A stretch of DNA of 64,000 bases from Sphaerisporangium rufum (lineage in GTDB: Bacteria; Actinomycetota; Actinomycetes; Streptosporangiales; Streptosporangiaceae), in the NCBI RefSeq assembly GCF_016863395.1, contig NZ_BOOU01000034.1, positions 1-64,000 on the forward strand. Reading direction: 5' to 3'. Positions within the stretch are counted from its first letter, which is position 1, and each line of letters starts with the position of its first letter. This document shows positions 1-8,107 of the stretch, in pieces. A program made the translations under genes and the position numbers. The notes below the pieces were generated by a model. That model saw nothing but the letters and a program-made list of their open reading frames with translations. It made no database searches and was not told the DNA's origin.

Positions 1-92
1 GAACGCCGGGGCGGGCCGGCGGCGGGGTCAGCGGCTGCTCCGCGGGGCGGGTGGGCGGCGGGGATGACCCTTGTCGCCATGGGGTGAGTGGG

Positions 93-1892
93 TTAGTGGC
101 CGGGGAGATCGAGGCCGAGGAGGAGGGGGTCGTGGTCGGAGGAGCGGAAGGGGTCGGGGGCGTAGAGGGCGGGCGGGTTGAACTCGGTGTTGTAGTCCAG
201 GAACCGGCCCTCGTCGGCGTTGACATGCCAGATGGTGGCACCGGTCACCCGCTTCATCAGCGAACGGGCGGCCAGCATGTGGTCGAGCTCGCCGGACAGG
301 CCGCCGAAGACATAGCTGTAGCGGTCCCGGGCCCGGACGAACTCCTTACTGACGCTGGTGAGGCCGCCCTTCTCCAGGGCGTGCACCGGGTCCTCCTCGC
401 CGTAGGCGTTCAGGTCGCCGAGCACCAGCGGATTGCGCGGCCGGGCGGTCGCGATCAGGTCGAGCACCGCCCGCGCCTGGCGGACCCGCTCGTCGTTGAA
501 GCAGCCCTGGCCGTCGCCCTGGTCCAGGTCGGCGCCGGTGGCGCCGTCACAGCCCTTGGACTTGAAGTGATTGACGATCATGGTGAACGCCGAGCCCGCG
601 CCGCCGCGGGCGCGCCGGAACTCCTGGATCAGCGGCGGGCGGCGGAACACCGGGTCCGCCGAGGATCGGGCCGGGCCGGCCGGGGTGACGGCGGCCGGCT
701 TGTAGATGAGGGCGACCTGGATGGCATCGGTGCCAGGGTTCGGCGAGACGATGCCGCGGTAGGTGCCGGCGCCGGCCTCGGCGTTGAGCGCGGCCACCAG
801 CGCGTCCAGCGCGCCCGTGCCGTTGTTCTCCACCTCCATCAGCCCGGCGACGTCCGGGTCCAGGCCCTTAAGCGTCGCGACGAGCTTGGCGAGTTGCCGG
901 TCGCGCTCCTGGGCGGTGGTCGCGCCGCGCGAGCCGAGCGTGGTGAACCAGTTGAGCGTGTTGAGGCTCGCCACCCGCACGTCGCCGCCGACCCGGCGGG
1001 GCCGCGGCGGGCGGGGGTTGGCCGGGTCGATGACCACCGGCCGGGTCGGCTGCAGCCGGTAGGCACCGAAGCCGTAGGTCAGCACGCCGGTCAGGCCGCG
1101 GGTGGTATCGCCGACGCGCACGCTGGACGAGCCGGTCGTGTGGTAGGGCAGCGCCGGCGGGTTCTGCACGGTGGAGGCGTCGTCCAGCAGCACGCGCCGG
1201 CGGGCGTCCCGCGCCGGGTCGACCCCCGCCCGGTCGGTGGGCTGGTACAGGCGGCCGCCCGCCGACAGCGTCAGCTCGCCGTAGCGGGCCAGGTCGTACA
1301 CCTCCGAGACGGTGAGCGTGGCGAACCGCACCAGCACGCCTTCCAGGCGTTCCAGGCCGGTGCCCTCGGCCCACGGGAGCGTGACGGCGGCCGGCTCGAC
1401 GGTACCGGTCCCGCAGACGTCGGCCGCGGTGACCGAGGTCAGCTCGGTGAGCCCGTTGTACTCGGTGACCGTGCCGCTGACCCGGACCAGGTCGCCGGCC
1501 GCCACCGGGCGGGAGGAGTAGACGAAGACCGCGTCGGAGGTGGCCGGGTCGCCGTCGGGGTCGGGATCCTGCACGGTGAAGCCGCCGAGACCGTTCGCCC
1601 CCTGGAAGTCGCCGGTCACCACGCCCTGCACGCGCACCTGGCGTCCGGCCAGCGGGGAGGTCTCGCCGGCGCCCTGCACCTCGGCGATCTCGGCGGTCGC
1701 CGGGACCTCGCACGGCCCGGCCGCCGGGGTGGGGGCGGGCGTGCCGGACGGCGCGGGGCCCGGGTCACCGAGCCGGGCGGTCTGGACGGTCCCCGGCGCG
1801 GCTGCGGCCGGGGACGCGGGGATGACGGCGAGGCCGGCCATGGCGGTACCGGCCGCCGCGAGGGCGGCGACCGCCCGGGTTAGAGGACGCAT
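93..1892 (-). CDS. Secreted endonuclease/exonuclease/phosphatase-family protein (ExeM/NucH-like)
   Basis: About 599 aa, predicted to be an exported DNase or phosphodiesterase of the EEP superfamily. The N-terminus is a signal peptide: basic start, a hydrophobic [17 protein letters not shown] core and an Ala-rich cleavage region. Next comes an OB-fold-like part (VRVQGVVTGDFQ) of the kind found before EEP domains in extracellular nucleases. The catalytic domain starts near residue 310 with RVASLNTLNWF. It carries the metal-binding Glu in GLMEVENNG, a NHFKSKG motif, GDLNAYGEEDP and a final SSDHDP His/Asp pair, so the active site looks complete. I chose ATG 1892 over an in-frame TTG at 1925 because the signal peptide then begins normally. 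It is transcribed alone toward the left edge. Nuclease versus phosphatase activity cannot be settled from sequence. Confidence 0.85.
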   Translation of the reverse strand: MRPLTRAVAALAAAGTAMAGLAVIPASPAAAAPGTVQTARLGDPGPAPSGTPAPTPAAGPCEVPATAEIAEVQGAGETSPLAGRQVRVQGVVTGDFQGANGLGGFTVQDPDPDGDPATSDAVFVYSSRPVAAGDLVRVSGTVTEYNGLTELTSVTAADVCGTGTVEPAAVTLPWAEGTGLERLEGVLVRFATLTVSEVYDLARYGELTLSAGGRLYQPTDRAGVDPARDARRRVLLDDASTVQNPPALPYHTTGSSSVRVGDTTRGLTGVLTYGFGAYRLQPTRPVVIDPANPRPPRPRRVGGDVRVASLNTLNWFTTLGSRGATTAQERDRQLAKLVATLKGLDPDVAGLMEVENNGTGALDALVAALNAEAGAGTYRGIVSPNPGTDAIQVALIYKPAAVTPAGPARSSADPVFRRPPLIQEFRRARGGAGSAFTMIVNHFKSKGCDGATGADLDQGDGQGCFNDERVRQARAVLDLIATARPRNPLVLGDLNAYGEEDPVHALEKGGLTSVSKEFVRARDRYSYVFGGLSGELDHMLAARSLMKRVTGATIWHVNADEGRFLDYNTEFNPPALYAPDPFRSSDHDPLLLGLDLPGH

Positions 1893-2087
1893 GAGCGGCA
1901 GCGTAGGGGGGCGAGACCGCCTCAACTGCCGGTAGAACCAGATAGAAGGTGAAAAAACCGAATCTTGGCACTTAATGGCGATTTAACGACAGGAGGCTTG
2001 GCGCCCTCTGACGTGGCGGGCCCGCCACCCGCCCACACTGTGTCAGCGGCCCATCACCATCCGGCGAGATCGCGCGCGTTCGTGGGT

Positions 2088-3629
2088 ATGACTTTGCCCA
2101 TGAAGCCCGCCTTGAAGCCCGCCTTGAAGATCGCCGCGCTGGCCGCCGGCTGGCCGGCCTGCGACGCCTCTCCGGACTGCCCCGGCGTGACGTGGCCGCC
2201 ATACCCGCGGTGCGCGGCCCACCTCGACCCCGCCGAACTCGCCCGGGTGCTGGGCGACCTCGGACCGGGCGGCACCGTGGACCTGCGCGGCACCCGGATC
2301 GGCGAGGACCTGCTCGCCCGGCTGCTGGCCGCCACCGGCGGCCGGCTCGGCCGCGCCCGCTTCGACCACGCCGTCTTCACCGGGCCGGCCCGGTTCGGCG
2401 GCACCGTCTTCGCCGGCGACGCCACGTTCGACCATGCCAGGTTCGAGCGCCTGGCGTCGTTCTTCGACGCGCGCTTCACCCGCCACGTGTCGTTCCGGGA
2501 GGCCCGGTTCGCCCGGGAGTTCTCCATGCACGGCGCCCGGGTCGCCGGCCACGGGACGTTCGACCGCGCGCACGCCGCGGGCGACGCGCTGTTCGGCGAC
2601 GCCCGCTTCGGGCAGGACGTCGCCTTCCGCGGCACGGAGTTCGCCGGGTTCGCGGTGTTCGACGGGTTCACCGTGGGCGGAGACGCGATCTTCCGCGGTG
2701 CCCGGTTCCGCCGGGCGGCGTCCTTCCGCCGGGCCACGACCGGCGGGACCGCGGGCTTCGAGGCGGCGCGCTTCCACGGCGGCGGCTTCCTGTCCCGGCT
2801 GCGGGCCGGTGACCGGCTGTCGCTGGCCGGCGCGCACGCCGCGGCCCTGGACGTCGACACCGCGCACTGCCCGGTCGACCTCGGCGGTGCGCGGGTGGCC
2901 GGCCGGCTCACCCTCCGGCTCGCCGACGCCGATCTCGACCTGCGCGACGCCGTGCTGGCCGGCCCGGCGACGGTCACCGGGCGTGGCGGGCTGCGGATCG
3001 TCTCGCTGGACCGGCTGGACGCCGCCGCGCTCACCCTGGACCGGGCCGACCTGAGCACCTGCTCGCTGGCCGGGGTGCGCCGCCCGGAGGCGTTGCGGCT
3101 GTCGGGATGCGCGTTCGCCGCCACCCCGCGCGGGGTGCGGCTGCAGGCGGCCTGGCCGCCGGTGCGCTGGTGGACCGGCCGGCGGGTCCTGGCCGACGAG
3201 CGGTCCTGGCGCGGCTGGGCGCCGCGCGCGGGCGAGCCGCCGGACCCCGGCCGGCTGGCGGGCCTCTACGAACGGCTGCGCCAGGCCGTCGACGACGACC
3301 GCACCGCCGCCGACTTCGCCTTCGGCGCCATGGAGATGCGCCGGCTGGCCAGCGGGCACGGCACGACCTGGTTCGCGCTGTCGCTGCACTGGCTGCTGTG
3401 CGGCTACGGGCTGCGGATGGGCCGGGCGGCCGGCTGGCTGGCGCTGGCGGGCGCCGCCGCCGCGATGACCCTGTACGCCTCGGCCGGGCCCGACGCCACG
3501 TCACGGCCGGTCGGGCACCCGCCGCCCCCGTACGCTTCCGCGCATCATGCGCAGGTACCTGTCCCCGTCCCGGCCCCCAGGGGTCTGTCAGGGATCTCCC
3601 GGATTCCGGTACGGCACCACCCGGCGTGA
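2088..3629 (+). CDS. Pentapeptide-repeat protein with C-terminal membrane segment
   Basis: About 513 aa from ATG 2088; ATG 2100 is a close alternative and neither has a strong ribosome binding site. Residues about 60-240 contain many tandem five-residue units of the A-x-F-x-x type (ARFDHAVF, ATFDHARF, ASFFDARF), which fold as a right-handed quadrilateral beta-helix. A second, more Leu/Asp-rich block follows. The C-terminal part has one or two hydrophobic stretches (WFALSLHWLLCGYG, AGWLALAGAAAAMTLYAS), so it is probably membrane-anchored. The last about 40 residues are Pro/His-rich and look degenerate, so the true C-terminus may have been altered. Some pentapeptide proteins protect DNA gyrase, but those are smaller and soluble; function here is unknown. 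Confidence 0.75.
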   Translation: MTLPMKPALKPALKIAALAAGWPACDASPDCPGVTWPPYPRCAAHLDPAELARVLGDLGPGGTVDLRGTRIGEDLLARLLAATGGRLGRARFDHAVFTGPARFGGTVFAGDATFDHARFERLASFFDARFTRHVSFREARFAREFSMHGARVAGHGTFDRAHAAGDALFGDARFGQDVAFRGTEFAGFAVFDGFTVGGDAIFRGARFRRAASFRRATTGGTAGFEAARFHGGGFLSRLRAGDRLSLAGAHAAALDVDTAHCPVDLGGARVAGRLTLRLADADLDLRDAVLAGPATVTGRGGLRIVSLDRLDAAALTLDRADLSTCSLAGVRRPEALRLSGCAFAATPRGVRLQAAWPPVRWWTGRRVLADERSWRGWAPRAGEPPDPGRLAGLYERLRQAVDDDRTAADFAFGAMEMRRLASGHGTTWFALSLHWLLCGYGLRMGRAAGWLALAGAAAAMTLYASAGPDATSRPVGHPPPPYASAHHAQVPVPVPAPRGLSGISRIPVRHHPA

Positions 3630-3675
3630 GAATGGCCGGGACGAACCGTCCGGCGAGGGGCAGAGGGGAAGGACC

Positions 3676-3912
3676 ATGGTGATCACGGGTGTCATCGACG
3701 GCCACCTGAGCACCCTGGCCCCTCCCACGCGCACGCCGGAACGGACCGGGCCCGACCCGAGGCGCGGGACGCGCGCCGGGCGGGCCGCCGCCGGGACCCG
3801 CCCGGCCGCGGGCCCGGCCCGGCCGGCGGCCGGGCGGACCGACCCGCCGGGCGCCGGGGCCCGCGTTGGGGCCTGCGTTGGGGCCGGCGCCGGGGCGGAG
3901 GCGCCCTGGTGA
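3676..3912 (+). CDS. Possible small low-complexity protein
   Basis: A 78-codon open frame starts with ATG 3676 behind a good purine-rich site (GGGGAAGGACC). It encodes MVITGVIDGHLSTLAPP followed by Arg/Pro/Ala/Gly-rich sequence ending in repeats of GAGA type. I recognise no domain. It sits in the nearly 300-nt gap between the pentapeptide-repeat gene and the padR gene. The ribosome binding site argues for it and the composition argues against it. Confidence 0.22.
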   Translation: MVITGVIDGHLSTLAPPTRTPERTGPDPRRGTRAGRAAAGTRPAAGPARPAAGRTDPPGAGARVGACVGAGAGAEAPW

Positions 3913-3927
3913 GCGAGCGCCCGGCCG

Positions 3928-4257
3928 TCAGGGCACCGGCCGCGGCTCGATCACACTGCCCACGGCGCTGGTGAACGCCAGCCAGGCCGAACGTTCGTCC
4001 GCCAGGGCCGTGCGGCCGGCGGCGGTCAGCAGGTAGGTGCGGCGTCGCCGGCCGGCGACGGTCGCCCACTCGCTGACCAGGTACCCCACCCGCTCCAGCC
4101 TGCGCAGCGCCGGATAGACCGTGCCGGTGGGCACGCTGAGCGCGCCCCCGCTGCGGCGCTGCAGCGCCTCGATGATCGCGTACCCGTGCAGCGGCTCCTG
4201 CTCCAGGACGGACAGCAGGAGGGCGCTCATGTGGCCGCGGAGCGCGTCGATGTTCAC
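3928..4257 (-). CDS. PadR-family transcriptional regulator
   Basis: About 109 aa, starting at GTG 4257 behind GGGAAAGGG. It is a winged-helix regulator with the PadR signature: EPLHGYAIIEALQRR, then VPTGTVYPALRRLERVG (recognition helix) and a wing ending RRRTYLLTAAGR. The C-terminal dimerisation part is short, as in PadR subfamily-2 proteins. It is divergent from cydA with 87 nt between the starts, so repression of itself and of the cyd operon is the obvious inference. The shared intergenic region carries two copies of a TATATGTAG motif. The inducer is unknown. Confidence 0.88.
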   Translation of the reverse strand: MNIDALRGHMSALLLSVLEQEPLHGYAIIEALQRRSGGALSVPTGTVYPALRRLERVGYLVSEWATVAGRRRRTYLLTAAGRTALADERSAWLAFTSAVGSVIEPRPVP

Positions 4258-4292
4258 GGAGACACCCTTTCCCGATACACCACGCCGCGAGT

Positions 4293-4317
4293 CTATATGT
4301 AGGCCACGTATATGTAG
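4293..4317. promoter_or_regulatory. Repeated TATATGTAG motif between padR and cydA (candidate operator)
   Basis: TATATGTAG occurs at 4294-4302 and again at 4309-4317, 15 bp start to start, in an otherwise GC-rich stretch. Each copy is part of a near-palindromic (C/G)TATATGTAG. PadR proteins typically bind AT-rich, dyad-like sites, so this fits an operator for the divergent genes. One or both copies may also overlap -10 elements. I see no Rex-type TTGTGA-N-TCACAA site, which controls cyd genes in streptomycetes. Confidence 0.45.
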
Positions 4318-4344
4318 AAGAACACAGATAACCGGAAGGCAGCA

Positions 4345-5535
4345 ATGAACGTGCTCGACCTCGCCCGGCTGCAGTTCGCGGTGACCGGAAGCCTCCACTT
4401 CCTGTTCGTCGTGCTGACGCTGGGCCTGGCCCCCCTCGTCGCGATCATGCAGACCCGGCACGCCATCACCGGCCGGCCGATCTTCGCGCGGATGACCAGG
4501 TTCTGGGGCCAGATCTACGTGATCAACTACGCACTCGGGATCTTCACCGGGCTGGTGATGGAGTTCCAGTTCGGCCTGAGCTGGAGCGGGTTGACGCACT
4601 ACGCCGGTGACGTGTTCGGCGCCCCGCTCGCCATCGAGACCCTGGTGGCGTTCTTCCTGGAATCCACCTTCCTGGGTCTGTGGATCTTCGGCTGGAACCG
4701 GCTCCCGAAGGGACTGCACCTGGCGTGCATCTGGCTGGTCACCCTGACCGCCTACGCCAGCGCCTTCTGGATCATGGCGGCGAACTCCTTCCTGCAGAAC
4801 CCGGTGGGCAGCGTGCTGCGCGACGGCCGACTGGTGCTGACCGACTTCGGCGCCCTGCTCACCAACCCGACCTTCGTCATGGCGCTGCCGCACGTGCTCG
4901 GCGCCGGCATGTTCGCCGGCAGCTTCGTGATCATCGGCGCCAGCGCCTACCACCTGTTCCGGCGGACCGCCGAGCAGGAGTTCTTCCGGCGCTCGCTGCG
5001 CACCGGCGTGGTGTGGGCCTTCATCGGGTCCACCCTCACCATCGGCTTCGGCTACGCGCAGTTCGGCTTCATCGGCGCCCTGCAGCCGCACAAGTTCGAA
5101 GGCGTGCTGCCCGGCCTCGCCCTCGGCCTGATGATCACGATCGGGCAGCTCACCCAGTTCGCCGTGATGCTCGTGCTGCTCCCGCTGCTGATCCGCGACG
5201 TGCTGGCCCGCGCCCGGTGGCTGCACCCGATCCTGATGCTGATGACCCCGCTGCCGTTCGTGGCCGCCATCCTCGGCTGGCTGACCCGGGAGGTCGGCCG
5301 GCAGCCGTGGCTGATCTACGGCCGGCTCGGCGTCGCCGACGCGATGACCCCGGGGCTCACCAAGGGGATGGTCACCCTGTCGTTCGCCGCCTTCGCCGGC
5401 GTGCTCGGCCTGCTCGCGCTGGTCGACTACCTGCTGATCGCCCGGACCGTGCGCCGCGGGCCCGGTCAGGCCGATCTCGGCGCTCCGGCCCCGGACGGCC
5501 CCGGCCGGGCGGCCGCCCCGGCGCTGTCGCTGTGA
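4345..5535 (+). CDS. cydA: Cytochrome bd oxidase subunit I, short form lacking the Q-loop
   Basis: 396 aa, ATG 4345 with GGAAGG 6 nt upstream. It is the haem-carrying integral membrane subunit of a cytochrome bd-type oxidase. Conserved residues by E. coli numbering: His18 (H19), Glu98 and Glu106 (E99/E107, in AIETLVAFFLESTF), His183 (H186), the FxxM position Met275 (M393) and GRQPW at 318-322. Between Lys250 (QPHK, matching K252) and Met275 there are 25 residues where E. coli has about 140. The quinol-binding Q-loop is therefore essentially absent, the E257 equivalent is not seen, and the Arg before the Met ligand (R391) is Ala. The protein is about 90-130 residues shorter than usual CydA. 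First gene of cydA-cydB-cydD-cydC. Family membership is certain; use of quinol as donor is not. Confidence 0.93.
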   Translation: MNVLDLARLQFAVTGSLHFLFVVLTLGLAPLVAIMQTRHAITGRPIFARMTRFWGQIYVINYALGIFTGLVMEFQFGLSWSGLTHYAGDVFGAPLAIETLVAFFLESTFLGLWIFGWNRLPKGLHLACIWLVTLTAYASAFWIMAANSFLQNPVGSVLRDGRLVLTDFGALLTNPTFVMALPHVLGAGMFAGSFVIIGASAYHLFRRTAEQEFFRRSLRTGVVWAFIGSTLTIGFGYAQFGFIGALQPHKFEGVLPGLALGLMITIGQLTQFAVMLVLLPLLIRDVLARARWLHPILMLMTPLPFVAAILGWLTREVGRQPWLIYGRLGVADAMTPGLTKGMVTLSFAAFAGVLGLLALVDYLLIARTVRRGPGQADLGAPAPDGPGRAAAPALSL

Positions 5536-5568
5536 ACCGCCGGCCCCGCACCCTCTGAGGAGTCCCCC

Positions 5569-6360
5569 ATGGAGATCATCTGGCTCGCGGTCCTGGCCGT
5601 GCTGCTGGTCGGCTACTTCGCGCTGGAAGGCTTCGACATCGGCCTCGGCATGATGCTGCCCGCGCTGGCCCGGGCCCGCGAGCGCGCCGGGGAGCCCGGC
5701 ACCCGGCAGGACCACCGCGACCTGCTGGTGGCGGGGATGGCCCCGTTCGTGCTGGCCAACGAGGTCTGGCTGGTAGCGCTGGCCGGCACCCTGGTCGGGG
5801 CGTTCCCCGCGCTCGAGGGCCCCCTGCTGGGCGGCCTCTACCCGCTGGTGGTGGCCCTGCTGGTCGCGTGGATCCTGCGCGACGCCGGCCTGTGGTTCCG
5901 CCGCCGGATCGACGGCCCGGGCTGGCGGGCCTGCTGGGACGCCGTGCTCTGCGCGGGCTCGTGGGGTCTGGCCCTCACCTGGGGCGCCATCCTGGCCGCC
6001 GTGGTCCGCGGCCTGCCGGCCCAGCCCTTCGACCTGGCCGGCCTGCTCGGCGGCGCGGTGGTGGCCGCGGTGTTCACCTTGCACGGCCGCGCCTTCGCGG
6101 CCTGGCGGCTGCCGCCGGCCGGCGGCGCGTCCCGCCTACTGCTGACCGGCGTGCTCGCCGGGCTGCCCGCCGCCGCGTCACTGGCCGTGACCGCCGGCCA
6201 CGTCCTCGGCCACGCGGCGTCACCGGCCACGCTGAATGTGCTCGGTTTCATCGCGCTACCCGTCACACCCATCCTCGTGGCCGCGCAAGTATGGGTATGG
6301 CGCACGTTCCGCCCCGCGCGGTCCACGGGCGCCGCCGCCCGCGTCCCGTCCTTCTTCTAG
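5569..6360 (+). CDS. cydB: Cytochrome bd oxidase subunit II, short form
   Basis: 263 aa, 33 nt downstream of cydA with GAGGAG before ATG 5569. It begins with the typical CydB opening (LLVGYFALEGFDIGLGMMLP) and keeps the following APFVLANEVWLVALAGT helix that pairs with subunit I. Six to seven transmembrane segments can be traced. At 263 aa it is clearly shorter than common CydB proteins (about 330-380 aa), so one or two helices appear to be missing or merged, parallel to the shortened CydA. It ends immediately before cydD (AGGAG within the junction), so one transcript is likely. Confidence 0.9.
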   Translation: MEIIWLAVLAVLLVGYFALEGFDIGLGMMLPALARARERAGEPGTRQDHRDLLVAGMAPFVLANEVWLVALAGTLVGAFPALEGPLLGGLYPLVVALLVAWILRDAGLWFRRRIDGPGWRACWDAVLCAGSWGLALTWGAILAAVVRGLPAQPFDLAGLLGGAVVAAVFTLHGRAFAAWRLPPAGGASRLLLTGVLAGLPAAASLAVTAGHVLGHAASPATLNVLGFIALPVTPILVAAQVWVWRTFRPARSTGAAARVPSFF

Positions 6361-6367
6361 GAGATCG

Positions 6368-8107
6368 ATGCACCAGGCACTCGTCCGGCTGGCGCGGACC
6401 GAACCGGCGGTCCGCCGGCACCTGCTGGCGTGCCTGGTGGCGGCCGTGCTCGCCGGGCTCGCGGTCCTGGTGCAGGCCGAGCTGCTGTCGGGGGTGCTGT
6501 CCGGGGCGCTCGCGATCACCGCCCTGGTCCCGCTGGCGGCCGTGGTCGCGGCCCGGGCACTGCTCGCCCGGCTGCAGGGCGCCGCCGGCGGCCGCACCGC
6601 CACCGCGCTGAAGTCGGTGCTGCGGCACCGGCTGCTCGCCCGGCTGGGCGGGCTCGGTCCGGCCCGGCTGGCCGACCGCCGCTCCGGCGAGCTGGTCACC
6701 CTCGCCGGGCGCGGGCTGGACGCCCTGGACGCCTACATCACCGGCTACCTGCCCGCGGTGGCGGTGGCCGCGGTGGTGCCGGTCGCCGTGCTCGTCCGGC
6801 TGGCGGTGGCCGACCTGGCCACCGCGGTGATCGTGCTGGTGACCCTGCCGCTGATCCCGGTGTTCGGCGCGCTGGTCGGCCGGCACACCCGGGAGGTCAC
6901 CGAAGGCCAGTGGCGCGCGCTGTCCCGGCTGGGCGGCCACTTCCTGGACGTGGTGCGCGGCCTGCCCACCCTGCGCGCGTTCGGGCGGGCCGGCCACCAG
7001 GTCACGGTGATCCGCGAGGTCGCCGACGCCCACCGGTCAGCCACCATGCGCACGCTGCGCGTCGCCTTCCTGTCCTCGCTGGTGCTGGAACTGGTCGCCT
7101 CGCTGTCGCTGGCCCTGGTCGCCGTGCCGGTCGGGCTGCGGCTGCTGTCCGGCTCGCTGGACCTGCGCACCGCGCTGCTGGTGCTGCTCCTGGCGCCGGA
7201 GGCCTACATCCCGCTGCGCGCGGTCGGCACCCGCTTCCACGCCGCCATGGAGGGCGTGGCCGCGGCCGACGAGGCGTTCGCCGTGCTGGAAGGCGACGCG
7301 GAGGCGGACCGTGACGCCGCGCCGCCCCGGCCGGCCGGGATCCCGGACGGCCCGGGGGTGCCGGCCGGGGTGCCGGAGATCCGGCTGGAGGACGTGACGG
7401 TGCGATATCCCGGCCGGGCCGAGCCCGCGCTGGACGGCGTCTCGCTGGTCATCGCGCCCGGAGAGCGGGTCGCGCTGGTCGGTGAGAGCGGCGCCGGCAA
7501 GAGCACCCTGCTGCACCTGCTGCTCGGGTTCGTCACCCCCGAGTCCGGCCGCGTGCTGGCCGGCGGGGTCGACCTGGCCACTTTGGATCTGGACCGATGG
7601 CGGCGCCGGCTGGCGTTCGTCCCGCAGCGGCCGCACCTGTTCACCGCCACGGTGGCCGACAACATCGCCCTCGGGCCGGACACCGGCGAGGAACGCGTGC
7701 GGGCGGCGGCCGCGGCGGCCGGGGCCGCCGAGTTCGTGGCCGAGCTCCCACAGGGGTACCGGACCGTGGTCGGCGAGCGCGGCGCCGACCTGTCCGCCGG
7801 GCAGCGGCAGCGCCTGGCGCTGGCCCGCGCCTTCTGCCGGCCGGAGGCCGACCTGCTGCTGCTGGACGAGCCCACCGCGCGGCTGGACGGGCGCAGCGAG
7901 GCCGCGGTCATCGCCGCCACCGGCGCGCTGGCCGCCGGGCGCACCGCCCTCATCGTCGCGCACCGTCCCGCGATGATCGGGCTGGCCGACCGGGTGGTCC
8001 GCGTACACGCCGGGCGGATCGTCGCCGACCGGCCCGCCACCGGCGCCGCCCCGCCGGACGGCGGGGACGGCCAGGCCGCCCCCATCACCTCGGGAGGCAC
8101 CCGATGA
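6368..8107 (+). CDS. cydD: ABC exporter CydD (cytochrome bd assembly)
   Basis: 579 aa from ATG 6368, directly after AGGAG at the end of cydB. The N-terminal half is a six-helix ABC exporter domain. The C-terminal half is a nucleotide-binding domain with Walker A GESGAGKST (about residue 375), a Q-loop in FVPQRPHLF, signature LSAGQRQRLALARAF and Walker B LLLLDEPTARLDG. CydDC exports cysteine/glutathione and is needed for haem insertion into cytochrome bd; the heterodimer partner is the next gene. Its stop overlaps the cydC start by 4 nt (ATGA), indicating translational coupling. Confidence 0.92.
   Translation: MHQALVRLARTEPAVRRHLLACLVAAVLAGLAVLVQAELLSGVLSGALAITALVPLAAVVAARALLARLQGAAGGRTATALKSVLRHRLLARLGGLGPARLADRRSGELVTLAGRGLDALDAYITGYLPAVAVAAVVPVAVLVRLAVADLATAVIVLVTLPLIPVFGALVGRHTREVTEGQWRALSRLGGHFLDVVRGLPTLRAFGRAGHQVTVIREVADAHRSATMRTLRVAFLSSLVLELVASLSLALVAVPVGLRLLSGSLDLRTALLVLLLAPEAYIPLRAVGTRFHAAMEGVAAADEAFAVLEGDAEADRDAAPPRPAGIPDGPGVPAGVPEIRLEDVTVRYPGRAEPALDGVSLVIAPGERVALVGESGAGKSTLLHLLLGFVTPESGRVLAGGVDLATLDLDRWRRRLAFVPQRPHLFTATVADNIALGPDTGEERVRAAAAAAGAAEFVAELPQGYRTVVGERGADLSAGQRQRLALARAFCRPEADLLLLDEPTARLDGRSEAAVIAATGALAAGRTALIVAHRPAMIGLADRVVRVHAGRIVADRPATGAAPPDGGDGQAAPITSGGTR

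Noticed and set aside
1-92. Possible gene end at the left edge
   Set aside because: No recognisable codons for a conserved C-terminus and no hairpin; nothing can be supported.
51-1883. Long Gly/Arg/Val-rich frame on the + strand opposite the nuclease gene
   Set aside because: It is an antisense shadow: composition is not protein-like and the minus strand carries a complete EEP enzyme.
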